From CBDFKQ01 sp965248855 (lineage in GTDB: Bacteria > Bacteroidota > Bacteroidia > Cytophagales > 172606-1): DNA of 64,000 nt. The stretch lies in contig CBDFKQ010000003.1 of the NCBI GenBank assembly GCA_965248855.1, positions 92,650 to 156,649 of the forward strand, read 5' to 3'. Shown here piece by piece: positions 26,309 to 34,995 of the stretch (position 1 is the first letter of the stretch; each line of letters begins with the position of its first letter). The position numbers and the translations under genes are program-made. The notes beneath the pieces are model-generated. The model saw only the letters and a list, made by a program, of their open reading frames with translations, did no database searches and was not told the DNA's origin.

Positions 26309-27406
26309 TTAAACGTTAAACCTGAAATGCATAATATCACCATCGCCTACCACATATTCCTTTCCTTCGATAGAAACTTTTCCGGCTTCACGACATGCCA
26401 CTTCCGACTTATAACTTTCGTAATCTTTCATTTTAATTACTTCAGCTTTAATAAAGCCGCGCTCAAAATCGGAGTGAATTACACCGGCAGCTTGTGGTGC
26501 TTTCCAACCTTTTTTAATTGTCCATGCGCGCACTTCCTGAACGCCGGCAGTAAAATAAGTTATCAAATCAAGTAAACTAAAACCTGCACGAATCATTTGA
26601 TCTAATCCGGATTCTTTTAAACCGTATTCATCCAAAAACATTTGTTTTTCCTCTGCATCAGTAATCTCAGCAATTTGTGCTTCGAGCGCTGCACAAATTC
26701 TTAAAACTTCAGCATTTTCATTCTTTACTGCTTCTCTTAACACCTTCACATATTCATTATCTGCATGCAAAGAATTTTCATCAACATTGGCAATGTACAG
26801 TGCAGGTTTAAGAGTTAATAAAAATAAATCTGCCACTGCTTTTTTTTCTTCATCTGTCGCTTCTATTAAACGGGCATTTTTCCCTTTTCCTAAGCCATCC
26901 TTATAACGTAATAATATTTCAAGTTCTTCTTTTGCTTTTGCATCACCGGCTTTTGCACCTCTTTCTACTTTCGAAATTTTTTTCTCGACGGATTCCAAAT
27001 CTTTCAATTGTAATTCCATTTCTATAATTTCTTTATCAGAAACCGGATCAACAGGTCCAACAGAACGGACAATATTAGGATCATCGAAGCAACGGATTAC
27101 ATGAACAATCGCATCCACATCACGAATATTAGCTAAAAATCCATTTCCTTTTCCACCACCTTTGCTTGCACCTTTTACCAAACCTGCTATATCAACAAAC
27201 TCAATTGTTGCAGGCAGCACCCTTTGAGGAATAACAATGTCCGATAAAATTTTTAATCTTCCATCAGGTACATCTACAATTCCGATATTCGGATCTATTG
27301 TAGCAAATTCATAATTGGCTGCTACGTTTTGTATATTAGTAAGGGCAGAAAAAAGTGTAGATTTTCCAACATTTGGTAAACCAACAATACCACATTGAAG
27401 ACTCAT
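26309..27406 (-). CDS. ychF: Redox-regulated ATPase / GTPase YchF
   Basis: A 365-residue Obg-family P-loop protein (OLA1/YchF). The P-loop is GLPNVGKST (9-17) and FVDIAGLVKGASKGGGKGN carries the switch II region with YchF-type residues. A helical insertion (about 130-200) and the C-terminal TGS-like domain with GFIKAEVI and the ending MHFRFNV are diagnostic. It binds ribosomes and prefers ATP in relatives studied. It is followed by the Rdx protein on the same strand. Confidence 0.95.
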   Translation of the reverse strand: MSLQCGIVGLPNVGKSTLFSALTNIQNVAANYEFATIDPNIGIVDVPDGRLKILSDIVIPQRVLPATIEFVDIAGLVKGASKGGGKGNGFLANIRDVDAIVHVIRCFDDPNIVRSVGPVDPVSDKEIIEMELQLKDLESVEKKISKVERGAKAGDAKAKEELEILLRYKDGLGKGKNARLIEATDEEKKAVADLFLLTLKPALYIANVDENSLHADNEYVKVLREAVKNENAEVLRICAALEAQIAEITDAEEKQMFLDEYGLKESGLDQMIRAGFSLLDLITYFTAGVQEVRAWTIKKGWKAPQAAGVIHSDFERGFIKAEVIKMKDYESYKSEVACREAGKVSIEGKEYVVGDGDIMHFRFNV

Positions 27407-27440
27407 GTATAAAAAAGTTTATTCTATTTTAAATAAGCCG

Positions 27441-27448
27441 CAAAGATA
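27441..27448 (-). promoter_or_regulatory. -7 promoter element of ychF
   Basis: Minus-strand TATCTTTG at 27448-27441, about 34 bases before the ychF ATG. No good -33 box is visible, so only the -7 element is claimed. Confidence 0.45.
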
Positions 27449-27594
27449 GAAATAATAAAATTTATTTCGTTTTTACTTTATTAATAATTCTTTTTGATTT
27501 AATAGAATATAGTGCGTGATTAGATTCAGCTAATTTTCAATAAAAATAAGTCATGTAAATAAATTATAAAAAAAGTGTTTATTATTCATCCTTA

Positions 27595-28824
27595 TTATTC
27601 AGCTAAAAGTTTATTGATTAAACTTTCAAATTTTTCAACAAATTCATCATAATATTTTCCTGTTCCGGGTCCATTGAAGCCTGTGTGTATTTCTCTTACT
27701 TTCCCTTTTTTGTCAATAATAATGGCAGTAGGGAACGACATCACTTTATTTAGCATTGGTAAAGCATCGGAGGCTGCCTCGGTAGTATTTTTTCCGGCAA
27801 GTAAAATTGTATAATCAACACCCATCCGCTTAATCATTTTTTTTATTTTTGGTCCGGATACTAAAAGTTCAGGACTTTTTTCGAACGATAAACCAATTAT
27901 TTCTAAGCCTTTTTGTTTATTTTTTTTATAAAAGGGAGCCAGAAAATTAGTTTCGTCCATGCAATTTGGGCACCACGAGCCCATTATTTGTATCACAACC
28001 ACTTTTCCTTTAAATCTTTTATCATTTATTGATACCGGCGTTCCGTTCACATCGGGAAAAGTAAAATCAATTTTATCATATCCTTTTTTAAGGTAAGTGA
28101 GTGAAAAAGCATCGGGTAAAAACGCTTTTTCATTTTTAATGGCAACGAATAGTTTATATCCTGCTTTACCTGACCAAAAACCTCCTCTTAAAGTATCCCC
28201 AAATCGTTTAGCTTTCAATAAATATAAATCGGCACCATTAAAAGATGAAAGTAAAAGACTGTCACCAAATAAATTTCCGGTTAAATATCGATAATCGCCG
28301 GTAGGCGTTAAAAATGTACCGTTGATGATATTACCTTCTTGTTCAAAAACACCAATAGCATTAACAGTATCTATTTTTTTATAAAATATTGTTTGCCATT
28401 TACCGCTGATATTTCCATTTGCTTTTTCTGTTCCTGCAAATCTCGGTTTATTACTAAGCGTTGCACTAAAATTAAAATTTATAATTTTAGTCAGGTTATG
28501 CCTGGTAAATCTTCCAATTAAAGTACTGTCCTTAATACCGGCAACAATTTCTGATTCAAATATTTCCATTGGTATGTATATAGAATCACCTCTAATAATG
28601 GCACTGTCTAATTTTAATTTCTCTTTCCCATTTATGGCATAAGCATTAAATAAAGTGTCGTTAATTTTTTGTAATTCTATCTCGAAAGGTAAATTTCCTC
28701 CACTCATTTTTATAATGGAGTGATATGTGCCTTGAAGAACAGTTGTATTTTTATCTTTATTTTTAGAACAAGATAAAAGGAGCGGTATTAAAAATAAAAC
28801 GTTGATTAATTTGCGTAACGACAT
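27595..28824 (-). CDS. TlpA-like thioredoxin-domain lipoprotein
   Basis: A 409-residue lipoprotein: signal peptide with lipobox LLLSC (Cys19). The N-terminal part (about 30-240) is beta-rich and unassigned. The C-terminal half (about 250-405) is a TlpA/ResA-type thioredoxin domain with WCPNC at 284-288, followed by FPTAIIIDKKG with the cis-proline. It is expected to act in the periplasm as a thiol-disulfide exchanger. It is monocistronic and followed on the minus strand by a separate gene ending at 27595. Confidence 0.82.
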   Translation of the reverse strand: MSLRKLINVLFLIPLLLSCSKNKDKNTTVLQGTYHSIIKMSGGNLPFEIELQKINDTLFNAYAINGKEKLKLDSAIIRGDSIYIPMEIFESEIVAGIKDSTLIGRFTRHNLTKIINFNFSATLSNKPRFAGTEKANGNISGKWQTIFYKKIDTVNAIGVFEQEGNIINGTFLTPTGDYRYLTGNLFGDSLLLSSFNGADLYLLKAKRFGDTLRGGFWSGKAGYKLFVAIKNEKAFLPDAFSLTYLKKGYDKIDFTFPDVNGTPVSINDKRFKGKVVVIQIMGSWCPNCMDETNFLAPFYKKNKQKGLEIIGLSFEKSPELLVSGPKIKKMIKRMGVDYTILLAGKNTTEAASDALPMLNKVMSFPTAIIIDKKGKVREIHTGFNGPGTGKYYDEFVEKFESLINKLLAE

Positions 28825-28872
28825 AAATTATATTTTTAACATATATAAAAAAATGGTTCAGCCATATATAAC

Positions 28873-28910
28873 AAAAAAATGCGATTAGAGTTTCTAATCG
28901 CATTTTTTTT
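28873..28910 (-). terminator. Perfect 17-bp hairpin, bidirectional terminator shape
   Basis: The arms 28873-28889 and 28894-28910 are perfectly complementary around a 4-base loop, with A and T tracts at both ends. On the minus strand it lies upstream of the TlpA-like gene and beyond the end of the gene at 28925, so it terminates that transcript. Confidence 0.85.
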
Positions 28911-28924
28911 ATTATTTGTTTAAT

Positions 28925-29332
28925 TTAATGTTTTTCTTTTTTTTTCAAATCATGTTTTTCTTTCTTCTTTTCCATTCTCTCTTTTTTTGCCTGCCAATAT
29001 TTATCGTATTGTATTGGTGTTAAAACTGCTTTATATTTTGCATCAGTGCTTTCATCTAAAGTTTTAAATTCTTTTCCCTTAGCCTGTTTATCTGTTTGGT
29101 TTTTATATTTTGTACGCAATTCATCAATTTTTTTGATATGCTCTAAATCAATTGCTTTTACTTTGGCAGTTTGGTCAGCTGTTAAACCAAGCGATTTTGC
29201 AAAATGTTGGCTGTGTTTTTCTGCTCTTTCCTCAGGGGTTTTTGAAGAGGAATTTAATGTTGAATCTGTTTGTGCAAATGCAAGCTTACACCAACAAATT
29301 AAGATAACGGCGATTAAAAATATTTTTTTCAT
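28925..29332 (-). CDS. Exported helical protein (Spy/DUF4890-like)
   Basis: A 135-residue protein with signal peptide MKKIFLIAVILICWCKLAFAQ. The mature part is helical and highly charged, with a LTADQTAKVKAIDLEH...LTPIQYDKYWQAK pattern like the periplasmic LTxxQ proteins of the Spy/CpxP type, described in Bacteroidota as DUF4890-like. The C-terminus is very Lys-rich (KKEKHDLKKKEKH). It may be a periplasmic chaperone or metal-responsive protein; this is inference. Confidence 0.65.
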   Translation of the reverse strand: MKKIFLIAVILICWCKLAFAQTDSTLNSSSKTPEERAEKHSQHFAKSLGLTADQTAKVKAIDLEHIKKIDELRTKYKNQTDKQAKGKEFKTLDESTDAKYKAVLTPIQYDKYWQAKKERMEKKKEKHDLKKKEKH

Positions 29333-29400
29333 TTAATTATTATTTAAGTTAATATTTGGATTATTTATTGAGTACAGGGTTTAATTATTAAAACATTATT

Positions 29401-29814
29401 TTATTCTATTTTTTTTTCTGTTTTTTCCAAAATAAAATCATTTAAAATATCATCCAATTCGGAAAAAGCATTTTCCCCTTTAATAATATAATCTTTCACC
29501 CCAAGGTTAATTAATTCTAAAACCAGTTTGCCATCATCCTGCCCGCTCAACATTACTATTCTTGGGTCAAGCCCTCTATATCTGATAGCCGTAACTACAT
29601 CATTTCCATTCATTTTACTGCCGCTCTGTGTAAGATAATAATCAAGGATAACGATATCCGGCTTTAATGCAAGATGATTTATAGCATTTTCACCCGAATC
29701 GAAACTGTGAATTTCAAAAACCTTTTTTCGGTCAATATATTTTTTTAAAATAAACAATGAAGTTTCATCATCATCTACCAGAAACAAAACTAATCTTTTA
29801 TCTTCTTCACTCAT
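29401..29814 (-). CDS. Single-domain response regulator
   Basis: A 137-residue CheY-like receiver domain without an output domain. The acidic pocket DDDE (14-17), the phosphoacceptor Asp58 in DIVILDYYL, and the conserved Lys in VKDYIIKGEN are all present. It would relay phosphate from a histidine kinase, but none is encoded nearby. It lies between the LTxxQ-like gene and pyrB on the minus strand with its own spacing. Confidence 0.88.
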   Translation of the reverse strand: MSEEDKRLVLFLVDDDETSLFILKKYIDRKKVFEIHSFDSGENAINHLALKPDIVILDYYLTQSGSKMNGNDVVTAIRYRGLDPRIVMLSGQDDGKLVLELINLGVKDYIIKGENAFSELDDILNDFILEKTEKKIE

Positions 29815-29935
29815 TTTCTTATTATTTAATTCGATTCACAGGTATAATATTTAATACTTGAATCCCTTATTCTTAATTGTATATTAGATATTTAATTCAT
29901 AAATAGATAATTTTCTTTACTTAATCAATTGTTAC

Positions 29936-30871
29936 TTAATTTTGCTTTACACTTGCAAGCAAATATAGAACCGCCATTCTTATAGCAACACCATTTTCCA
30001 CCTGATCCAATATTATTGAATGATTAGAATCTGCAGCGTCACTACTTAACTCAACTCCTCTGTTTATCGGCCCGGGATGCATTAATAGAATTGGTTTGTC
30101 TAATTCATCAAGCATTTTTTTATTAATTCCAAAATATAAACTATATTCTCTGAGTGATGGAAAATATTTAATTTGTTGGCGTTCCAGCTGAATGCGTAAA
30201 ACATTGGCTACATCGCACCACTTAAGTGCTTTTTTTACATCAGTTTCAACTATCACCCCAATTTCAGAAATATATTTAGGAATTAATGTCGATGGGCCGC
30301 AAACCATTACCTGAGCTCCCATTTTTTGTAATAAAAATATATTTGAAAGTGCAACTCTTGAGTGTAAGATGTCACCGATAATGGCTATTTTTTTATTTTC
30401 AAGTTCGCCTAATTTTTCTTTAATTGAAAAAGCATCTAACAATGCCTGAGTTGGATGTTCATGAGTGCCGTCTCCTGCATTTATAATATTTGCTTTAATG
30501 TTTTTAGCAAGAAAATGTGGCGCTCCGGGGCTTTGGTGCCTCATTACAATCATATCCACTTTCATTGCCAAAATATTATTAACAGTATCGAGTAGTGTTT
30601 CGCCTTTTTTTACAGAACTGCCTGAAGAGGAAAAATTAATTACATCTGCCGAAAGTCTTTTTTGAGCCAATTCAAAAGATAATCTTGTACGGGTTGAATT
30701 TTCAAAAAAAACGTTTGCTATGGTTATATCACGCAACGAGGGTACTTTTTTGATAGGCCGGCTTAAAACTTCTTTGAAATTAGTTGCCGATTCCAGTATC
30801 AGATTTATATCCTGTGGCGTTAAGTTTTTTATTCCCAGTAAATGTTTAACACTCAATGAGGACAGGGACAT
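29936..30871 (-). CDS. pyrB: Aspartate carbamoyltransferase catalytic subunit
   Basis: A 311-residue enzyme that condenses carbamoyl phosphate with aspartate in pyrimidine synthesis. The carbamoyl-phosphate motif FFENSTRTR (STRTR at 59-63), the HPTQALLDAFS block and the MHPGPINRGVEL C-terminal block are diagnostic of PyrB. No pyrI regulatory gene is adjacent. pyrR lies 37 bases upstream on the same strand, so the two form an operon. Confidence 0.95.
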   Translation of the reverse strand: MSLSSLSVKHLLGIKNLTPQDINLILESATNFKEVLSRPIKKVPSLRDITIANVFFENSTRTRLSFELAQKRLSADVINFSSSGSSVKKGETLLDTVNNILAMKVDMIVMRHQSPGAPHFLAKNIKANIINAGDGTHEHPTQALLDAFSIKEKLGELENKKIAIIGDILHSRVALSNIFLLQKMGAQVMVCGPSTLIPKYISEIGVIVETDVKKALKWCDVANVLRIQLERQQIKYFPSLREYSLYFGINKKMLDELDKPILLMHPGPINRGVELSSDAADSNHSIILDQVENGVAIRMAVLYLLASVKQN

Positions 30872-30908
30872 TTTTTATTATTTAAAAGATCAAAAAAAAT
30901 ATTTTCTA

Positions 30909-31445
30909 TTATGTTTCGAGCCAAATGGCATCCTCTTCACACCCCTGTTCTTTCCACTCAGCCAATACTCTTTGCGAAAAAACAGAATCGACATACTTGC
31001 CTACATAATCGGCTTCTATTGGTAATTCTCTGGTATATTTTCTGTCAATTAAAACCAATAACTCAACCTTATCAGGCCTGCCAAAGGCTGTCATAGCATC
31101 TAATGCCGATCGAACAGTTCGGCCCGTAAATAATACGTCATCAATTAATATTACATTTTTCTTTTCTATAACAAAAGGTATATCAGTTGTATTCGCTTTT
31201 ATCGGTATATCCCTTCTTCTAAAATCATCACGATAAAAAGTAGTATCGAGCCGGCCAATCAATATTGTTTTATTTAATAAAAACTCTAATTTTTCCTGAA
31301 TTCTTTTTGCAGGAAAGTAACCTCTGGGTTGCATACCTATAAGTACAGAATTCGAAAAATCGTTATGGTTTTCGATTAATTGCTGACAAAGCCGGTTTAA
31401 GGTAATATCTAAAAGATTAGTATTTAAAATCAGTCTTTTTGACAC
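30909..31445 (-). CDS. pyrR: Bifunctional pyr operon regulator / uracil phosphoribosyltransferase PyrR
   Basis: A 178-residue phosphoribosyltransferase-fold protein. The PRPP loop VILIDDVLFTGRT is at 98-110, with MQPRGYFPAKRI near 38-49 and RRRDIP near 76-81. In Gram-positive bacteria PyrR attenuates pyr transcription by binding mRNA; in Bacteroidota the role is less certain. Its position directly upstream of pyrB supports a link to pyrimidine synthesis. A minus-strand TAATTTTG at 31476-31469 may be its -7 box. Confidence 0.92.
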   Translation of the reverse strand: MSKRLILNTNLLDITLNRLCQQLIENHNDFSNSVLIGMQPRGYFPAKRIQEKLEFLLNKTILIGRLDTTFYRDDFRRRDIPIKANTTDIPFVIEKKNVILIDDVLFTGRTVRSALDAMTAFGRPDKVELLVLIDRKYTRELPIEADYVGKYVDSVFSQRVLAEWKEQGCEEDAIWLET

Positions 31446-31638
31446 GGCGGAAATTTTTTACAATTCAGCAAAATTATGGAAAATATTAAATATCTAATGA
31501 AAAACAATTTATTTAAAAAAATATTGATATATGAATATCGTTTTTTTGATATTTTTTTCAAAAAAAATAATTTTGAATTAAAAAATATATTTATATCAAG
31601 AAAACCCATTTCCAAAAATCAATTTTTAATTTTGTTTC

Positions 31639-32823
31639 ATGGAATATATCTCTCAACGTCAACTTTTTTTAAATAATCTTGCCCAAACAACCGATTTTCC
31701 TTTAATGCTTGAAATAGATTATGCAGAAGGGATTTATTTATACGATACTGAAGGTAAGCCTTATATGGATTTGATTTCCGGGATTGGAGTAAGCAATGTG
31801 GGCCACAGGCATCCAAAAATAATTGAAGCAATAAAAAATCAATTAGATAAATATTTGCATTTAATGGTATATGGTGAGTTTATACAATCACCGCAAACCA
31901 AAGCTGCACAAAAAATATTGTCAACCTTACCTCATCATTTAAATAACATTTATTTTACAAATTCAGGCAGTGAAGCTGTTGAAGGAGCAATGAAATTGGC
32001 AAAAAGATTTACAGGAAGGAGCGAAATAATTTCTTTCAACAATGCTTATCATGGTTCAACACAAGGAAGTTTATCAGTTTCCGGTTCCGAAAAATTTAAA
32101 AATGCTTACCGCCCTTTATTGCCGGGTATCCGGCATATAAATTTCAATTCAATATATGATTTAGAAAAAATAAATTTTAAAACTGCCGCAATAATCATCG
32201 AAACAATACAGGGTGAGGCAGGAGTAATTATACCTGAAAATGATTTTTTGAAAAAGTTACGTGAAAAATGTAATCAAACAGGCAGTTTATTAATTCTTGA
32301 CGAAATACAAACAGGGTTTGGAAGAACAGGAAAATTTTGGGCATTTGAACATTTTGATATTGTACCCGATATTTTATTATGTGCAAAAGGAATGGGGGGA
32401 GGAATGCCGATTGGTGCATTTATTTCTAATCAAGAGTTAATGTCGGTTTTTAAAAATAATCCAATTCTTGGTCATATAACAACTTTTGGGGGGCATCCGG
32501 TAAGTTGTGCTGCCTGTTTTGCAACAATTGAAATAATAGAACAAGAAAATTTATTAAAGGAGGTTGAAAAAAAAGAACATTTATTTAAAAAATTATTAAT
32601 TCATCCAAAAATAAAAAATATTCGCAGCAAAGGTTTAATGATGGCAGTAGAATTTGAAAATTTTGAAATTTTAAAACCTATTATCGATAAAGCTATTGAA
32701 AAGGGAATTTTAACCGATTGGTTTTTATATTGCGATAACTCAATGCGAATTGCACCTCCTTTAATTATTAATGAGAAACAAATTAAAGAGGCTTGTGGAG
32801 TTATTTTAAGTTGTATCGGATGA
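31639..32823 (+). CDS. Class-III PLP-dependent aminotransferase (acetylornithine/ornithine type)
   Basis: A 394-residue aminotransferase. FTNSGSEAVEGAMKLAK (106-122), the PLP-binding aspartate in LDEIQTGFGRTG (220-231) and the Schiff-base lysine Lys250 in CAKGMGGGMPIGA are all present. The length and motifs match the acetylornithine/succinyldiaminopimelate aminotransferase group. It could be ArgD, but no arginine genes are near, so no symbol is given. It is divergent from pyrR. Confidence 0.85.
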   Translation: MEYISQRQLFLNNLAQTTDFPLMLEIDYAEGIYLYDTEGKPYMDLISGIGVSNVGHRHPKIIEAIKNQLDKYLHLMVYGEFIQSPQTKAAQKILSTLPHHLNNIYFTNSGSEAVEGAMKLAKRFTGRSEIISFNNAYHGSTQGSLSVSGSEKFKNAYRPLLPGIRHINFNSIYDLEKINFKTAAIIIETIQGEAGVIIPENDFLKKLREKCNQTGSLLILDEIQTGFGRTGKFWAFEHFDIVPDILLCAKGMGGGMPIGAFISNQELMSVFKNNPILGHITTFGGHPVSCAACFATIEIIEQENLLKEVEKKEHLFKKLLIHPKIKNIRSKGLMMAVEFENFEILKPIIDKAIEKGILTDWFLYCDNSMRIAPPLIINEKQIKEACGVILSCIG

Positions 32824-32876
32824 TTTATTTATTGAGAATAATAAAAATATTATAAATTTATGAAAACTAATTTTTT

Positions 32877-33176
32877 ATGAATCCTTTAGAAAGATATTTT
32901 ATAGAAATTCATAAACTTTGCAAAATTTATAAGGTTAAAAGTCTGTATGCCTTTGGTTCTGTTCTGTCTAATAATTTTACCAATAAATGCGACATTGATT
33001 TAATTGTGGATTTTCAACAGTTAGAAGTTTTAGATTATGCCGATAATTATTTTGATTTTAAATTTTCGTTAGAAGATGTCTTAAAAAGGCCTATTGATTT
33101 GTTGGAAGAAAAAGCAATAAAAAATCCATATTTTAAACAAACTGTAAATCAACAAAAAAAACTGATTTATGGATAA
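32877..33176 (+). CDS. MNT-type nucleotidyltransferase, orphan antitoxin
   Basis: A 99-residue minimal nucleotidyltransferase. The active-site pattern is complete: Gly27-Ser28 in YAFGS, then Asp39 and Asp41 in CDIDLIVDF. Proteins like this are normally antitoxins that act on a HEPN-domain toxin encoded directly downstream. Here the downstream start codon exists (ATG at 33169, overlapping the end of this gene) but the HEPN gene is cut off after about 15 codons. The antitoxin therefore seems to have lost its partner. Confidence 0.82.
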   Translation: MNPLERYFIEIHKLCKIYKVKSLYAFGSVLSNNFTNKCDIDLIVDFQQLEVLDYADNYFDFKFSLEDVLKRPIDLLEEKAIKNPYFKQTVNQQKKLIYG

Positions 33177-33237
33177 AGAAATTAAAATTTGGCTTTATGA
33201 TATTGATGTAATTTTACAACTCCCCTTCCCAAATTAA
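33169..33237 (+). pseudogene. 5' stub of a HEPN-domain toxin gene
   Basis: The ATG at 33169 overlaps the MNT stop. It codes MDKEIKIWLYDI, the usual start of HEPN proteins paired with MNT antitoxins, and then runs on antisense to the 3' end of ispE (ending at 33214) to a stop at 33235-33237. About 15 codons remain of roughly 110. ispE is intact, so the toxin gene is the one that was truncated at the junction. Confidence 0.6.
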
Positions 33238-34023
33238 AAATTTACTTTTAAAGCTCTCACTTAAAATAATTTTTTTTTCAAAAATTCCATACATTGTACT
33301 GCCTGATCCACTCATAGAGGCATATATAGCGCCAACACTGTACAATAGTTTTTTTATTTCTTTTAATTCGGGATTAAGATGAAAAATGGTTTCTTCAAAA
33401 TCATTTTTCATTAAGTATTTCCAATCAGTAATCGGCTGCTTAATTATTTCCGGTAATTTATTTTCAGATTTTATGGGAATTATTCCTCTGTAGGCTTCTA
33501 CCGTAGATATATGAATTTCAGGAAAAATAAGAAGAATATATTTACCCGAAAGGTCTACATTACTATTTTTAAATGAATCGCCTTTTTTATAACAAAACTT
33601 TGGTTTATTTTCTATAAAAAATGCACAGTCGCTACCGATTTTTTTTGCATAATTTTGCAAATCACTATTAGAGATTTTTAATTCAAATAATTCATTAAGG
33701 CCCGTTAATGTAAAAGCAGCATCGGACGAACCACCTCCTAAACCTGCACCAATGGGAATTATTTTATGCAAATAAATATTTACCGGAGGTATTTCAAAAT
33801 TTTTTTTTATAAGATGATATGCTTTTAAACAAAGATTTTCTTCTTCTTTGCCGGGTATTTTAATACCTGAACTCTTAAAATTTAAAGTATCGGCCGGTAA
33901 AATTTCCAAAACATCTTTCCAACCAACAGGGTAAAAAACAGATTCAATGTTATGATAACCATCGGCACGCTTTTCTATTATATTTAAACCGAGGTTAATT
34001 TTTGCGTTGGGAAAACTGATCAT
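33214..34023 (-). CDS. ispE: 4-diphosphocytidyl-2-C-methyl-D-erythritol kinase
   Basis: A 269-residue GHMP kinase of the MEP isoprenoid pathway; it phosphorylates CDP-ME. FPNAKINLGLNI (substrate start), PIGAGLGGGSSDAAF (ATP loop, 90-104) and MSGSGSTMYGIF (C-terminal GHMP motif) are all present. Length is normal. It is divergent from prmC and convergent with the MNT gene. The isoprenoids it helps make also feed the carotenoid genes farther downstream. Confidence 0.95.
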   Translation of the reverse strand: MISFPNAKINLGLNIIEKRADGYHNIESVFYPVGWKDVLEILPADTLNFKSSGIKIPGKEEENLCLKAYHLIKKNFEIPPVNIYLHKIIPIGAGLGGGSSDAAFTLTGLNELFELKISNSDLQNYAKKIGSDCAFFIENKPKFCYKKGDSFKNSNVDLSGKYILLIFPEIHISTVEAYRGIIPIKSENKLPEIIKQPITDWKYLMKNDFEETIFHLNPELKEIKKLLYSVGAIYASMSGSGSTMYGIFEKKIILSESFKSKFLIWEGEL

Positions 34024-34069
34024 TATAAATTAAACAAGTTATTTTTGTTGTCAAATATAAAATATAATC

Positions 34070-34918
34070 ATGCAAAAGGCCGGAGAAATTTTTAAATGGT
34101 TTTCTACTGAAGTTGAAAATATATATCTCGATCAATCGGAGGCACATGCCATTACATTTTATATGATGGATTATTTAGGTATTTCGAGAGAGAATATTTT
34201 AAATAATTTTTTAATAGATGATGATGTGGTAAAAAAAATGGATTTTTATTTGCCTCAAATTGCATCCTTCAAACCTTTGCAATATATAATAGGAGAATCT
34301 TATTTTTTTGATTTGGTTTTTAAAGTGAATGAATCGGTTTTAATTCCCAGACCTGAAACTGAGGAACTTGTTCAATGGGTATTAAAAGATATTGATAAAA
34401 GTAAAAATTTAAAAATTTTAGATATCGGTACCGGCAGTGGTTGTATCGCCATAACTGTTGCAAAAAAAAAACAAGGCAATAAACTCTTTGCTTTAGATAT
34501 CTCCACTGAAGCTTTAGAAACAGCTCAACAAAACGCCGAAATAAATGATGTTGAAATAATTTTTCTTCAACAAGATATATTGGCAAATTCAGAATTTGAA
34601 GAAAGATTAGATATCATTATCAGCAATCCGCCTTATATAACTGAAGTTGAAAAAGCAGACATGCATAAAAATGTAAAGGATTTTGAACCGGAAACGGCTT
34701 TGTTCGTTCCCGATATTAAACCACTATTATTTTACGAAAAAATTGCCGGCTTTTGTAATAAACATTTAATTGAAGGCGGAAAAGTTTATTTGGAACTAAA
34801 CCCATTATATGCCGAAGATACAGATTTGTTATTTAAAAGCTTTGGTTTTAAAACAGAAATTAAACCCGATATGCAAGAAAAAAAACGAATGTTAAAAGGC
34901 ACATTAAATAAAATTTAA
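34070..34918 (+). CDS. prmC: Peptide chain release factor N5-glutamine methyltransferase
   Basis: A 282-residue SAM-dependent methyltransferase that modifies the GGQ glutamine of release factors. The N-terminal helical domain (1-85) is followed by LIPRPETEELVQWV, motif I DIGTGSGCIAI (118-128) and the catalytic NPPY (186-189). All are typical of PrmC/HemK. A 17-bp perfect hairpin separates it from the convergent clpB. Confidence 0.95.
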   Translation: MQKAGEIFKWFSTEVENIYLDQSEAHAITFYMMDYLGISRENILNNFLIDDDVVKKMDFYLPQIASFKPLQYIIGESYFFDLVFKVNESVLIPRPETEELVQWVLKDIDKSKNLKILDIGTGSGCIAITVAKKKQGNKLFALDISTEALETAQQNAEINDVEIIFLQQDILANSEFEERLDIIISNPPYITEVEKADMHKNVKDFEPETALFVPDIKPLLFYEKIAGFCNKHLIEGGKVYLELNPLYAEDTDLLFKSFGFKTEIKPDMQEKKRMLKGTLNKI

Positions 34919-34934
34919 ATTATAAACCTACACT

Positions 34935-34974
34935 CTATCAAAAATTATAATCAAACTATTATAATTTTTGATAG
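34935..34974. terminator. Bidirectional terminator between prmC and clpB
   Basis: Perfect 17-bp inverted repeat: arms 34935-34951 and 34958-34974 around a 6-base loop, placed between two convergent genes. Confidence 0.85.
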
Positions 34975-34995
34975 ATGAGTAATTATATCAAAAAA

